The translations under genes were made by a program, and so were the position numbers. From Micromonospora sediminicola (lineage in GTDB: Bacteria; Actinomycetota; Actinomycetes; Mycobacteriales; Micromonosporaceae), in contig NZ_FLRH01000003.1 in NCBI RefSeq assembly GCF_900089585.1, forward strand, positions 1,998,501 to 2,062,500: 64,000 nucleotides of DNA. The letters are read 5' to 3'. Shown here in pieces: positions 8,284 through 17,029 of the stretch. Each line of letters opens with the position of its first letter. Within the stretch, counting starts at the first letter, position 1. The notes under the pieces are model-generated. The model worked only from the letters and a program-made list of their open reading frames with translations, was not told where the DNA came from and searched no databases.

Positions 8284-9553
8284 GGCGGTCGGTGCCGAGC
8301 TTGTCGCGCAGCACCTCGGGGACCACGACCGAGCCGTCGGGCTGCTGGCACTGCTCCAGGATGGCCGGGAACAGCCGGCTGGTGGCCAGCGCCGAGCCGT
8401 TGAGCGTGTGCACGAACCGGGTCTGCTTCGCGCCCGGCTCGCGGTAGCGGATGGCCGCCCGGCGGGCCTGGTAGTCGCCGGCCCAGGAGACCGACGACAC
8501 CTCCTTGTACTTGCCGGTGCTCGGCATCCACACCTCGACGTCGAGCGTCTTCTTCATCGAGGCGCTCGCGTCACCGGCGGCGAGCAGGCTGGTCTGGAAG
8601 TGCAGACCGAGCCTGTCGACCAGGCCCTCGACGTGCCCGACCATCGCCTCCAGCGCCTCGCCCGCCTGCTCCGGCAGCGTGAACTGGAAGATCTCCACCT
8701 TGTTGAACTGGTGGCCGCGCACCGTGCCGCGCTCGTCCGAGTGCGAGCCGGCCGCCTCGCGGCGGTAGCACGGGGTGTAGGCGAACGCCTTGACCGGCAG
8801 CCGGCCCGTCTCCAGGATCTCGTCCTGGTAGGCGCCGAGGATCGCCGTCTCCGACGTGGGCAGCAGGAACTGCCCGCGCGGGGCGGACTGCCGGTCCAGG
8901 TGGTAGACGTCGTCGTAGAACTTCGGGAACTGCCCGGCGGCGAAGCCGGCGGTGTCCAGCAGCAGGTGCGGCGGGAGCAGGAACTCGTAGCCGGCCTGGA
9001 TGTTCTGCTCGATCAGCCAGTTGACCAGCGCCCACTCCAGCCGGGCGCCCATGCCGGTGTACATCCAGAAGCCCGAGCCGCCGAGCTTCACGCCCCGCTC
9101 GTGGTCGACCAGGCCGAGCGCGCGGCTCAGCTCCACGTGGTCGCGCACCTTCTCGACGGCCGGCGGCTCACCGAACGTCCGCACCACCCGGTTGGCCTCC
9201 TTGCCCCCGGCGACCACGTCGTCGGCGGGCAGGTTGGGCAGCTCGCTCATCGCCGAGCGGAGCCGGGACTGCACCTCGTCGAGCTGGGACTCCAGCTCCG
9301 CGAGCTGCTTGCGCTCGGCCTCCGGGGCGCCCGGCTGCGGCGTGGCGCCGGACCGCTTCGCCTCCGCGTACGCGCGCGCCTCGGCCTTGCGGCGCTGCCG
9401 CTCGGCGTCGATCTCCGTGATCAGCGCGCGTCGTTCCTGGTCGAGCCGCTGGATGTCGTCCAGCGCCCGGGTGACCTCGGCGGGATCCAGACGCTTCGCC
9501 AGCGCGGTCGCCACCGCCTCGCGATCCTTCCGGATCAACTCCATGTCGAGCAT
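8270..9553 (-). CDS. serS: Seryl-tRNA synthetase
   Basis: A 427-aa class II synthetase that charges tRNA-Ser. The N-terminal coiled-coil arm (about 30-105) that grips the tRNA long variable arm is seen. Motif 2 reads CYRREAAGSHSDERGTVRGH and motif 3 NGSALATSRLFPAILE. The motif 2 loop (AAGSHSDERG) and motif 3 (ALATSR rather than GLAVGR) differ from the canonical GSAGRDTRG form, so this may be a divergent SerRS lineage or a second copy. The start has a GGAGG site and a TAGCAT -10-like box about 50 bases upstream. Another ATG three codons in is possible. Confidence 0.93.
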   Translation of the reverse strand: MLDMELIRKDREAVATALAKRLDPAEVTRALDDIQRLDQERRALITEIDAERQRRKAEARAYAEAKRSGATPQPGAPEAERKQLAELESQLDEVQSRLRSAMSELPNLPADDVVAGGKEANRVVRTFGEPPAVEKVRDHVELSRALGLVDHERGVKLGGSGFWMYTGMGARLEWALVNWLIEQNIQAGYEFLLPPHLLLDTAGFAAGQFPKFYDDVYHLDRQSAPRGQFLLPTSETAILGAYQDEILETGRLPVKAFAYTPCYRREAAGSHSDERGTVRGHQFNKVEIFQFTLPEQAGEALEAMVGHVEGLVDRLGLHFQTSLLAAGDASASMKKTLDVEVWMPSTGKYKEVSSVSWAGDYQARRAAIRYREPGAKQTRFVHTLNGSALATSRLFPAILEQCQQPDGSVVVPEVLRDKLGTDRLTPR

Positions 9554-9637
9554 GCTGCTCGTACGCCTCCGTCCAGGCAGTCAGGTGGGACCCCCAGATG
9601 CTACCGTCGCGGCCCTGCCGGCCCGGGCCCGCCCGGT

Positions 9638-10729
9638 CTACAGGCGCACGGGCATGAGGACGGAGAACGCGTGCGCGTCGTCGGCCCGGCGCACCGCCAG
9701 CGGGGTGATCGGCCCGTCCAGCTCCAGCACGAGCTGCCCGCCGCCGGCGTCCAGCGCGTCGAGCAGGTACTCCCGGTTCACCCCGACCCGCAACCCGTCC
9801 GCGGCCGGCGCGGCCTCCGGGTCGACCAGGCGCAGCTCGCCCCGGCCGTCCAGGCCCAGGGCCACCACCTCGTGCGCGACCCCGTCGTGCGCCCGGTGAC
9901 AGACCGGGACGTCGGCCGCGGTGAGCGCCGCGCGCAGCGCCGCGCCGTCCACCCGGATCCGGTACGCGGGCGCGTCGCCGACCCGCGCGCGCAGCAGCCG
10001 GCGGACGTCCGGGAAGTCGTACGGCAGCGGGACGGCGGTCACCGGCCGGTCCCCGACCGAGACGGTCACCCGGTCCGCGGCGACCTCGGCCGCCACGGTC
10101 GGCCCGGCGTCGGTGTCCAGCGCGGCGCGCAGCTCGTCGACGGCGGCCACCGGCAGCAGCGCGGTCACCGGCGGGCCGTCGACCGTGGCGTCGACCCGGG
10201 CCACGGCCATCCGGAAACGGTCGGTGGCGGACAGGTGCACGCCGTCCGGCTCGACCGCCAGCAGCACGCCGGACAGGGCCGGCAGCTCCGGGTCGGCGCC
10301 GACGGCGAAGCGTACGGCGTCCACCGCCTCGGACAGGGCGGCGCGGGACAGCACGAGTCGGGTGGTCACGGTGGTCTCCTCCGGGTCGATCAGTCGACGG
10401 ATCCGGGAGAGTTCGCGTCGCGCGTCGGTGAGGCCGTCCTCCAGCCGCCGCAGGTGCGCGTCGAGCAGGCGGTGCACCTCGGCCGGCCGGTGCCGGTGCC
10501 GCAGCGCCTCGGCGATCCCGGCCAGCGGCATGCCGACCCGCCGCAGCCCGGCCACCAGGCGCGCCGGCGCCACCTGGTCGCCGGTGTACCAGCGGTAGCC
10601 GGTCACCGGGTCCACCAGGGCCGGCGTCAGCACCCCGGAACGGTCGTAGAACCGCAGGGCGCTGATCGTCAACCCGCTGGCCCGGGCCAGCTCACCGATG
10701 CTGCGAAGCTCGCTCTCCACGGCCGTCAT
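9638..10729 (-). CDS. MerR-family regulator fused to a DNA sliding-clamp-like domain
   Basis: A 363-aa fusion. Residues 9-80 are a MerR winged helix (SIGELARASGLTISALRFYDR, then GYRWYTGDQ). A coiled-coil dimerisation helix spans about 84-118. Residues 123-363 resemble DnaN, the beta clamp: RLVLSRAALSEAVDAVRFAV, then LSGVLLAVEPDGVHLSATDRF, ending VNREYLLDALDA...FSVLMPVRL, much as DnaN ends. Only about 240 residues are present, so perhaps two of the three clamp domains. The clamp part is probably an effector or partner-binding domain (inference). The ATG is at 10729, but promoter geometry suggests a leaderless GTG at 10720. Confidence 0.85.
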   Translation of the reverse strand: MTAVESELRSIGELARASGLTISALRFYDRSGVLTPALVDPVTGYRWYTGDQVAPARLVAGLRRVGMPLAGIAEALRHRHRPAEVHRLLDAHLRRLEDGLTDARRELSRIRRLIDPEETTVTTRLVLSRAALSEAVDAVRFAVGADPELPALSGVLLAVEPDGVHLSATDRFRMAVARVDATVDGPPVTALLPVAAVDELRAALDTDAGPTVAAEVAADRVTVSVGDRPVTAVPLPYDFPDVRRLLRARVGDAPAYRIRVDGAALRAALTAADVPVCHRAHDGVAHEVVALGLDGRGELRLVDPEAAPAADGLRVGVNREYLLDALDAGGGQLVLELDGPITPLAVRRADDAHAFSVLMPVRL

Positions 10730-10758
10730 CCTGTGACCTCGACCAGGTCGAGGGTCAA
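10728..10758 (-). promoter_or_regulatory. MerR-type promoter with dyad operator
   Basis: On the minus strand: -35 TTGACC (10758-10753), a 19-base spacer and a -10 CAGGAT (10733-10728). The spacer region holds a perfect dyad, CCTCGACC-A-GGTCGAGG (10737-10753). A 19-bp spacer with an internal dyad is the hallmark of promoters twisted open by MerR proteins. Seven bases after the -10 lies an in-frame GTG (10720), which would give a leaderless mRNA. Probably autoregulation of the MerR-clamp gene. Confidence 0.7.
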
Positions 10759-11936
10759 CGTCCCTCGGGCAGGGTGCGGAACGTGATCCCGGCCCGGACC
10801 AGCCGGTCCAGCAACGCGTCACCCATCGCGGCCACCGGGGTGACCTGGCCGGCGGTCTCCGGCAGGTCGTCGAACGCCAGGCAGAGCGCCGACTCGGCGA
10901 GCATCTTGGCCGTCTCGTCGTAGCCGGGGTCGCCGCCGGACACCTCGGTCACCACCCGCCGGCCGCCGCCGGCGCCCACGAACCGCACCCGGAACCAGGA
11001 CTTCGCCCGCTGCTCGGCGCTCGGCCCCTGGCCGGAGGCGAGCCGACCGAGCAGCCAGCGCCGGGTCGGCGGCACCTTGACCAGCCCGAGCACACCGGCC
11101 AGGCCGGCGCCGGCCACCAGCACGGTGGGCAGCCGTTTCACCGCCGCGAAGTGCCGGTAGCGGAAGTCCGGGCCGTACTCCGGGCGGGCCGCCGCGGACC
11201 GGCGGACGACCTGCGGGTCGATCGTGGGCAGCGGGACCGCCCACTGGTCGAACTCCCGGACCCGGCCCACCCTGCCGGGCACCGCCCGCACCCGCCGCCC
11301 CTCCGGTCGCGGCTCCACCGCGCGGCGGGCCCGGGCCGCCCGGCTCGCCTCGCCGGTGCGGGCGAACGCGGTCAGCGCCGAGTGGTACGTGCCGGCGGAG
11401 AAGCGGCCACCGGCCCGCACGTAGCCGTCGACCGTGACCGGGCCGTCGGTGGGAAGCTGCTTGACCGTGTACCAGACGCCCAGGTCGTGCGGGATCGAGT
11501 CGAAGCCGCAGGCGTGCACCAGGCGCGCGCCGGTGCGCACCGCCTCGGCGTGGTGCCGCACGTACATGAGGTCGACGAACTCCGGCTCGCCGGTGATGTC
11601 GAGGTAGTCGGTGCCGGCGCCGGCGCAGGCGGCCACCAGCGGGGCTCCGTGGTGCACGTACGGGCCGACGGTGCTGGCGACCACCCGGGCGCTCTCCGCC
11701 ACCGCCCGCAGCGACGCCGGGTCGGTCACGTCCGCGGTGAGCAGGGGCAGGTCGGCCAGGCCGGGGTCGATCGCGGCCAGCCGGTCGCGGACGGCGGCGA
11801 GCTTGGCCGGGTTGCGCCCGGCGAGCGCCCAGCGCAGCCGGTCCGGCGCGTGCCGGGCCAGGTACTCCGCGGTCAGGCCGCCGGTGAAGCCGGTGGCACC
11901 GAACAGGACGAGGTCGTACGGACGGTCTGCGCGCAT
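10755..11936 (-). CDS. Saccharopine-dehydrogenase-like / trans-acting enoyl reductase family protein
   Basis: A 393-aa protein with an N-terminal Rossmann fold (DLVLFGATGFTGGLTAEYL). A catalytic-type core follows (VASTVGPYVHHGAPLVAACAG, then TDYLDITGEPEF), as in the saccharopine dehydrogenase C-like family that includes mycobacterial Rv2449c and the trans-acting enoyl reductase Rv2953. Those act on lipids or polyketides with NADP. No PKS gene is nearby, so the substrate is unknown. Its stop codon overlaps the -35 box of the MerR-clamp promoter, so read-through into that gene is possible. Confidence 0.85.
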   Translation of the reverse strand: MRADRPYDLVLFGATGFTGGLTAEYLARHAPDRLRWALAGRNPAKLAAVRDRLAAIDPGLADLPLLTADVTDPASLRAVAESARVVASTVGPYVHHGAPLVAACAGAGTDYLDITGEPEFVDLMYVRHHAEAVRTGARLVHACGFDSIPHDLGVWYTVKQLPTDGPVTVDGYVRAGGRFSAGTYHSALTAFARTGEASRAARARRAVEPRPEGRRVRAVPGRVGRVREFDQWAVPLPTIDPQVVRRSAAARPEYGPDFRYRHFAAVKRLPTVLVAGAGLAGVLGLVKVPPTRRWLLGRLASGQGPSAEQRAKSWFRVRFVGAGGGRRVVTEVSGGDPGYDETAKMLAESALCLAFDDLPETAGQVTPVAAMGDALLDRLVRAGITFRTLPEGR

Positions 11937-11967
11937 CCGCCGAGTGTGCCATCCGCGCCCGCCCGGA

Positions 11968-13104
11968 TCACGGGGTGAAGACCACCCGGACGCAGCCGTC
12001 GGCCCGGTCCCGGAACAACGCGTACCCGTCGGCGCCCCGCTCCAGCGGCAGCCGGTGGGTGGCCAGGTGCTCGGTCACCAGCTCGTCCCGGGCCATCCGG
12101 TTCAGCAGCTCCGGGATGGCCCCCGGCCCGGCGCGCCGGCCGCCGCGCACCACCAGACCCTTCTCCGCCACCGCGCCGACCGGGAACCGGTCGACGAACC
12201 CGGCCCCGCCGTCGAGCACCACCACCGTGCCGCCCTTGCGGCAGGCGTGCACCGCCTCACGCAGCGCCACCCCGCCGTCCGGCTCGCCGGTCGGCCACCG
12301 CGTCGGCCCGGCCGGCGGACCCGCCGCGTCCACGCACACGTCCGGTCCCCGGCCGCCGCTGCGTTCCCGCAGCTCGGCGAGGACGTCCACGTACCGGTGG
12401 TTGAGCGCCTCGACGCCCGGATTCCGGGTCACCATCCGCAGCCGGTCGTCGTGCTCGTCGACCACGACCACCCGGGCCGCGCCGCGCGCCACGGCCGCCC
12501 CGGCGGTGAGCTGGCCCACCGCGCCCGCGCCCCAGACGGCGACCACGTCGCCGGGGCCGATGCCGCCCAGCTCCGCCCCGTGCCAGGCGGCCGGGGCGGC
12601 GTCCGCGGCGAACACCGCCCGGTCGTCGTCCACGCCCGCGGGTACGGCGAACGCGCCCACGTCGGCGTACGGCACGCGGACGAACTCGGCGTGACCACCG
12701 GCGAAACCGCCGAGCCGGGCCGGCCGGCCGTAGCAGCCGGCGGTGGGCGGACCCCACTCCGGCTCGGCCGCCCCGCCGGACGTCCCGTTGTCGCAGCAGG
12801 CCAGCAGACCCTGCCGACAGAACCAGCACGCCCCGCAGGCCACCGACGCGCCGACCACCACCCGGTCCGCGACCCGGTGCCGCCGCACGTCCGGCCCGAC
12901 CTCGACCACGTCGCCGACGAACTCGTGGCCGAGCACCTCGCCGGCGGCCGCCTCCGGTATCCGCCCGGCCAGCAGCGGCAGGTCGCCGCCGCAGGTCACG
13001 CTGCGACGTACCCGGACGATCATGTCGTGGGCGTTGCGCAGCTCGGGGTCGGGGACCCGGCGCACCGAGAGCGCGTCCGCGCCCTCCCAGCAGAGCGCCC
13101 TCAC
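11968..13104 (-). CDS. Zinc-dependent alcohol dehydrogenase
   Basis: A 378-aa medium-chain dehydrogenase. It has the zinc signature GHEFVGDVVEVGP, the four-cysteine structural zinc lobe CGACWFCRQGLLACC, and the NAD fold VWGAGAVGQ. The GTG at 13104 overlaps the stop of the upstream gene (GTGA), so the pair is coupled. Family members oxidise alcohols or formaldehyde adducts with NAD(P). Similar genes sit in dormancy/stress clusters of Streptomyces (established knowledge), which fits the peroxiredoxin, DsbA and BON genes nearby. Its promoter shares a dyad with two other operons here. Confidence 0.9.
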   Translation of the reverse strand: MRALCWEGADALSVRRVPDPELRNAHDMIVRVRRSVTCGGDLPLLAGRIPEAAAGEVLGHEFVGDVVEVGPDVRRHRVADRVVVGASVACGACWFCRQGLLACCDNGTSGGAAEPEWGPPTAGCYGRPARLGGFAGGHAEFVRVPYADVGAFAVPAGVDDDRAVFAADAAPAAWHGAELGGIGPGDVVAVWGAGAVGQLTAGAAVARGAARVVVVDEHDDRLRMVTRNPGVEALNHRYVDVLAELRERSGGRGPDVCVDAAGPPAGPTRWPTGEPDGGVALREAVHACRKGGTVVVLDGGAGFVDRFPVGAVAEKGLVVRGGRRAGPGAIPELLNRMARDELVTEHLATHRLPLERGADGYALFRDRADGCVRVVFTP

Positions 13105-13526
13105 CCGGCGGCCCCGGGCCGGTCCAGCGGCGAGCGGTCCGCCCGCAGCACCTCCCCGGTCTCCAGGAGCTGCTTGGTCTCCCGCAGCACCTGGCGCAGG
13201 AACCGGCCCGGGTCGTCGCCGACCAGGTGCGCGGCGAACCCGGGCAGCGTCGGCTCCCCGCCCAGCGGGCGTACCGCCAGTTCGGTGCCGCGTCCACCCG
13301 GGGCCGGACGCGCGTGGACCTCCACCGCGCCGTCGAGCCGACGCAACGGCTCGGGCCACCGCCCGGGTGGCAGCACCTGGTCGGGCCGGCCGGTCACGGT
13401 CACCACCTGCCAGCGCCCGGGCCGAGGGTCCGTGCCGGGGCGGCGGGCGCGTCGACGTGCCAGGACGTTCGCGCCGCCGGCCGCCAGCGCGAGCGCGCCG
13501 CCGGCCCACCGTCCGGTCCGCGCCAC
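13101..13526 (-). CDS. Small conserved membrane-anchored protein paired with the dehydrogenase
   Basis: A 141-aa protein from a GTG at 13526 that follows GGGAGGGCAG. It has a short N-terminal hydrophobic segment (WAGGALALAAGGANVLA) and then a soluble domain (RWQVVTVTGRPDQVLP ... DGAVEVHARPAPGGRGTELAVR ... FLRQVLRETKQLLETGEVL). The pattern resembles SRPBCC/cyclase-type proteins that occur directly upstream of zinc dehydrogenases in actinobacteria. The first and strongest membrane segment is short, so anchoring is uncertain. No enzyme motif is recognised. Confidence 0.75.
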   Translation of the reverse strand: MARTGRWAGGALALAAGGANVLARRRARRPGTDPRPGRWQVVTVTGRPDQVLPPGRWPEPLRRLDGAVEVHARPAPGGRGTELAVRPLGGEPTLPGFAAHLVGDDPGRFLRQVLRETKQLLETGEVLRADRSPLDRPGAAG

Positions 13527-13592
13527 CTGCCCTCCCGAGGTCGTGGGTCGCCGGGCGGCCGGAGCTGGATGGCCGGCCGCCCGCGTACCCCT

Positions 13593-13627
13593 AGGGTGGG
13601 GGTGGTCCGGGTGAGGCGGGTTCGCCC
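13593..13627 (-). promoter_or_regulatory. GGGTGA-N7-TCGCCC dyad and promoter of the dehydrogenase operon
   Basis: The dyad GGGTGA-N7-TCGCCC (13609-13627) matches sites at 17547-17565 and 18333-18351 with the same 7-base spacing; one half-site base differs. Ten bases away on the minus strand is CACCCT (13598-13593), a -10-like box, followed by the operon start at 13526. The region also serves the divergent LuxR gene. A second dyad (GGTTCGCCCC-GAA-GGGGTGAACC, 13620-13642) overlaps it. Confidence 0.6.
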
Positions 13628-13689
13628 CGAAGGGGTGAACCGGTCCGGTCCGGGTAACCGCCCACCGCGCCGACGGGGGAGGGGGACGC

Positions 13690-16473
13690 ATGCCGGAGGA
13701 GGCCGACCAGGTCCGGTTCGCCACCGCGCCGACCGACGCCACGACGGAGGTCTTCGGTACGCCGGAACCGCTCACCACCGGCGCCGCCGCGCCGCTGCTG
13801 GCGTCCCGGCTGACCCCACCGGTGCCGCCCGAGCCGGTGGTGCTCCGCCCACGCCTGCTGGACCGGCTGGAGCGGGGCGCGGGCGGGCCGGTCACGCTGG
13901 TCCTGGCCCCGGCCGGCTGGGGCAAGACGACAGTGCTGTCCGGTTGGGCGCGCGGGGAGCGGGACGGCCCGGCGCCGGTCTGGGTGACCGTGGCCGAGGG
14001 CGACACCACCGGGCGGCTCTGGGCGTACCTGGCCGCCGCGCTGCGCGCGGCCGTCGCCGAGGAGCCGGACGAGGGGCCGCCGCCGGTGCCGGACGGTCCG
14101 CCCCGGCCGGAGCAGCTCGAAGCGCTCGCCGCCGCGCTCGCCACGCGGGAGCGGCCGGTGCTGCTGGTCCTGGACGACCTGCACCGGGTGACCGACCCGG
14201 CGGCGCTGGCCGGGCTGGAGTTCCTGCTCCGCCACGGCGACGGGCGGCTGCGGCTGGTGGCCGGCGCCCGGCACGAGCCGCCGCTGACCCTGCACCGCTG
14301 GCGGCTGGCCGGTGACCTCACCACGATCGGTCCGGACGAGCTGGCGTTCCGCACCGACGAGGTCGCCGATCTGCTGGTCGCGCACGGGGTGCCGGTGCCG
14401 GCCGAGGCGGTGCCCCGGCTCACCGAGCGGACCGCCGGCTGGCCGGCGGGGCTGCGTTTCGCCGCGCTGTCGCTGGGCGCCGGGGCCGACCCCGCCCGCG
14501 CGGTGGAGCGCTTCGGCGGCGACCAGCCGGACGTCGCCGCCTACCTGCGCGACGAGGTGCTCACGCCGCTGGACCCGGCCGCCCGCGACGTTCTGCTCCG
14601 CTGCGCGGTGACGGTCGCGGTCCGCGCCGACCTCGCCGCCGCGCTGACCGGCCGGGCCGACGCCGGGCACCTGCTCGCCGAGGCGGCCCGGGAGGGCGGT
14701 TTCGTCCAGCGCGACGGCGGCGAGCCGCCCTGGTACCGGCCGCACCCGCTGCTGGCCGACCTGCTCCGCGCCGAACTGGACCGGCTCCCCGCCGAGGAGG
14801 TGCGTGAGCTGCACCGGCGGGCGGCCGGCTGGTGCGCGGCCCACGGCCGACCGGCCGAGGCGCTGCGCCACGCGCTGGCCGCCGCCGAGTGGGACGACGC
14901 CACCACGCTGCTGCTGACGCGCTGGCCCGAGCTGGCCCCGGACGAGCCGGCCCCGGCCCCCGTCCCGGCCCCGCCCGAGCCGCCGGCCGAGGCGGTGCGG
15001 CGGGATCCCGAGCTGGCGCTGGCCGCGGCGGCCGAGCGGGCGTACGCCGGGGACCCGGCCGCCGCGGACGGGCAGCTGCGGCGGGCGGTCGCGCACGCGG
15101 TCGACCTGCCGGAACCACGTCGGGACCGGTTCCGGCGGCTGGCCGCCGCGGTGGAGCTGGGCCTGGCCCGGCTCGCCGGCGACCACGAGGAGGTACGCCG
15201 GGCCGCCGACCGCCTGCTCACCACCGTCGGAACCCCGGTCGGCGGGCCCGGGGCCGGCGCGCCCGGGGTCGGGGTGCCCGCCGCCGACCCGCGCGCCGGG
15301 AACGGCGAGGAGGACGACGTACGGGCGGTCGCCGATGCCGCGCTGGGGCTGGTGGCGCTGGCCGAGGGGGCGTTGACGACGGCGGGCGCGCGGCTCGGGA
15401 CGGCGCTCGCGGCGGCGCGGCGGGCCGGCCGGCCCCGGATCGAGCTGCTCTGCGCCAGCCGCTCGGCGCTGCTGGAGGCGGCCCGGGGCGCGCTGCGGGC
15501 CGCCGAGGAGCACGCCCGGGAGGCGCTGGCGATGCCGCCCTGCCAGGGCTGGTCGTCCCGGCGGGACTGCGGCCACGCGTACCTGGCGTTGGCGCTGGTC
15601 TGGTGGCAGCGGGACCGGCCGGCGGAGGCCGCCGCGCACCTGGCGCTGGCCGGGCCGGCGGGCGCGGAGCCCGGCGCGGCGGCGCTGGCCGCGCTCTGCC
15701 GGGCCGGGTTGCTGGCCGACGGCGGGGAGCCGGCGGCGGCGCTGCGTACCCTCGCCGCCGCCCGGGCCGGTGCGCCCGGGCCGGAGCTGGGCGCGTGGCT
15801 CACCGCCGCCGAGGCCCAGCTCCGCGCGGCGGTCGGTGACCCGGAGGGCGCCCGCGCGCTGCTGGACGTGGTCGGCGACGGCGGATCACCCGATCCCGCG
15901 CTGGCGCTGGCGTCCGCCCGGCTGCGGCTGCGGGCCGGCGACGCCCGCGGGGCCGAGCGGGCGTTGCCCGACTGGACCGCGCCCGAGGCGGCGGACTGGC
16001 CGCTGCCGGTGCGGCTGGGCGCCGGGCTGCTGGAGGCGGCGTCGGCCGGCTCGGCCGGCGACGGGCGGCGGGCCGGACGGCTGCTGGAGGAGGTGCTGGC
16101 GCTGGCCGAGCCGGAGGGCTGCCGGCGCGTGTTCACCCGCGCCGAACCGGACGTCCGCGACCTGCTCGCCACGCACCTGGACTCCGGGACGGCCTACTGG
16201 GGGACGGTGAGCGACCTGGTCCGCGACGTGGACGCGCACCGGCCCGAGGCGACCCCGGACGCCCCGGCGCGGGCCCTGGACGAGCCGCTCACCGAGCGGG
16301 AGCTGACCATCCTGCGCTACCTGCAGAGCATCCTGTCCAACGTGGAGATCGCCGCCGAGCTGTCGCTGTCGGTCAACACGGTCAAGACGCACGTCCGCAA
16401 CATCTACCGCAAGCTCGACGCGACCCGCCGGCGGGAGGCCGTCCGACGGGCGCGCGAGCTGCGGTTGATCTGA
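13690..16473 (+). CDS. Large LuxR-family ATPase regulator (LAL/MalT type)
   Basis: A 927-aa regulator. The N-terminal NTPase has Walker A APAGWGKTT (73-81) and Walker B VLLVLDDLHRV. A winged-helix region and a long Ala/Leu/Glu-rich helical-repeat segment (about 400-820, TPR-like) follow. The C-terminal LuxR helix-turn-helix reads LTERELTILRYLQSILSNVE and LSLSVNTVKTHVRNIYRKL. Such proteins are ATP-dependent transcription activators triggered by a ligand bound to the repeats. It is divergent from the dehydrogenase operon and close to the peroxiredoxin/DsbA and BON genes, so it is a candidate regulator of that locus (inference). The ATG has a GGGGGAGGGGGA site. Confidence 0.92.
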   Translation: MPEEADQVRFATAPTDATTEVFGTPEPLTTGAAAPLLASRLTPPVPPEPVVLRPRLLDRLERGAGGPVTLVLAPAGWGKTTVLSGWARGERDGPAPVWVTVAEGDTTGRLWAYLAAALRAAVAEEPDEGPPPVPDGPPRPEQLEALAAALATRERPVLLVLDDLHRVTDPAALAGLEFLLRHGDGRLRLVAGARHEPPLTLHRWRLAGDLTTIGPDELAFRTDEVADLLVAHGVPVPAEAVPRLTERTAGWPAGLRFAALSLGAGADPARAVERFGGDQPDVAAYLRDEVLTPLDPAARDVLLRCAVTVAVRADLAAALTGRADAGHLLAEAAREGGFVQRDGGEPPWYRPHPLLADLLRAELDRLPAEEVRELHRRAAGWCAAHGRPAEALRHALAAAEWDDATTLLLTRWPELAPDEPAPAPVPAPPEPPAEAVRRDPELALAAAAERAYAGDPAAADGQLRRAVAHAVDLPEPRRDRFRRLAAAVELGLARLAGDHEEVRRAADRLLTTVGTPVGGPGAGAPGVGVPAADPRAGNGEEDDVRAVADAALGLVALAEGALTTAGARLGTALAAARRAGRPRIELLCASRSALLEAARGALRAAEEHAREALAMPPCQGWSSRRDCGHAYLALALVWWQRDRPAEAAAHLALAGPAGAEPGAAALAALCRAGLLADGGEPAAALRTLAAARAGAPGPELGAWLTAAEAQLRAAVGDPEGARALLDVVGDGGSPDPALALASARLRLRAGDARGAERALPDWTAPEAADWPLPVRLGAGLLEAASAGSAGDGRRAGRLLEEVLALAEPEGCRRVFTRAEPDVRDLLATHLDSGTAYWGTVSDLVRDVDAHRPEATPDAPARALDEPLTERELTILRYLQSILSNVEIAAELSLSVNTVKTHVRNIYRKLDATRRREAVRRARELRLI

Positions 16474-16477
16474 CCGG

Positions 16478-17029
16478 TCAGGCGTTCGCGGCGGCGTCCA
16501 CCACGGCCAGCAGCTCGGCCAGCTCGTAGCCGCCGTCGTGTCGGACGTCGTTGACGAACAGCGTCGGGGTGCCGTTCACCCCGCTGCGGATGCCGCCCAC
16601 GAAGTCCTGCCGGACCCGGTCCGCGTGGGCCTGCCGACCCACCTCCGCGCCGACCTCCTCGGGCGGCAGCCCGAGCTGCTCGACGCCGAGCGACAGGTGC
16701 ACCGGGTCGAGCTGGTCCTGGTGCTCGAAGAGCCAGTCGTGCATCTCCCAGAACCGGCCCCGCTCGCCGGCCGCCTCGGCGGCCTCCGCCGCGCTCTCCG
16801 CGTACGGGTGGACGTTGGTGATCGGGAAGTGGCGGTACGCCAACCGCACCATGTCGGCCCGCTGGCGCAGCACCTCGGCCAGGTTCGGGTACGCGGCGCC
16901 GCAGAACCGGCACTGGAAGTCGCCGTACTCGACGATGGTGACCGGCGCGTCGGCCGGCCCACGGACGTGGTCGCGCTCGGACACCGGGATCCGCAGTCGG
17001 GCGGTGGTGACCTGCAACGGCGTCGTCAT
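16478..17029 (-). CDS. DsbA-family thiol oxidoreductase
   Basis: A 183-aa thioredoxin-fold protein of the Thioredoxin_4/NhaA-associated type. The active site is VEYGDFQCRFCGAAYP (CRFC). The fold continues with the helical insert (FWEMHDWLFEHQD) and the cis-Pro loop VNGTPTLFVN. There is no signal peptide, so it likely works in the cytoplasm, unlike classical DsbA. Its ATG overlaps the stop of the peroxiredoxin (TCAT at 17026-17029), so the two are made together and it may recycle that peroxidase (inference). It ends 5 bases from the convergent LuxR gene. Confidence 0.9.
   Translation of the reverse strand: MTTPLQVTTARLRIPVSERDHVRGPADAPVTIVEYGDFQCRFCGAAYPNLAEVLRQRADMVRLAYRHFPITNVHPYAESAAEAAEAAGERGRFWEMHDWLFEHQDQLDPVHLSLGVEQLGLPPEEVGAEVGRQAHADRVRQDFVGGIRSGVNGTPTLFVNDVRHDGGYELAELLAVVDAAANA

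Noticed and set aside
9554-9637. T-box leader before serS
   Set aside because: The gap is short and lacks the T-box antiterminator consensus.
8408-10786. 792-codon open frame opposite serS and the MerR-clamp gene
   Set aside because: It spans two real genes in antisense and has no recognisable domain; third-base G/C bias makes long false frames common here.
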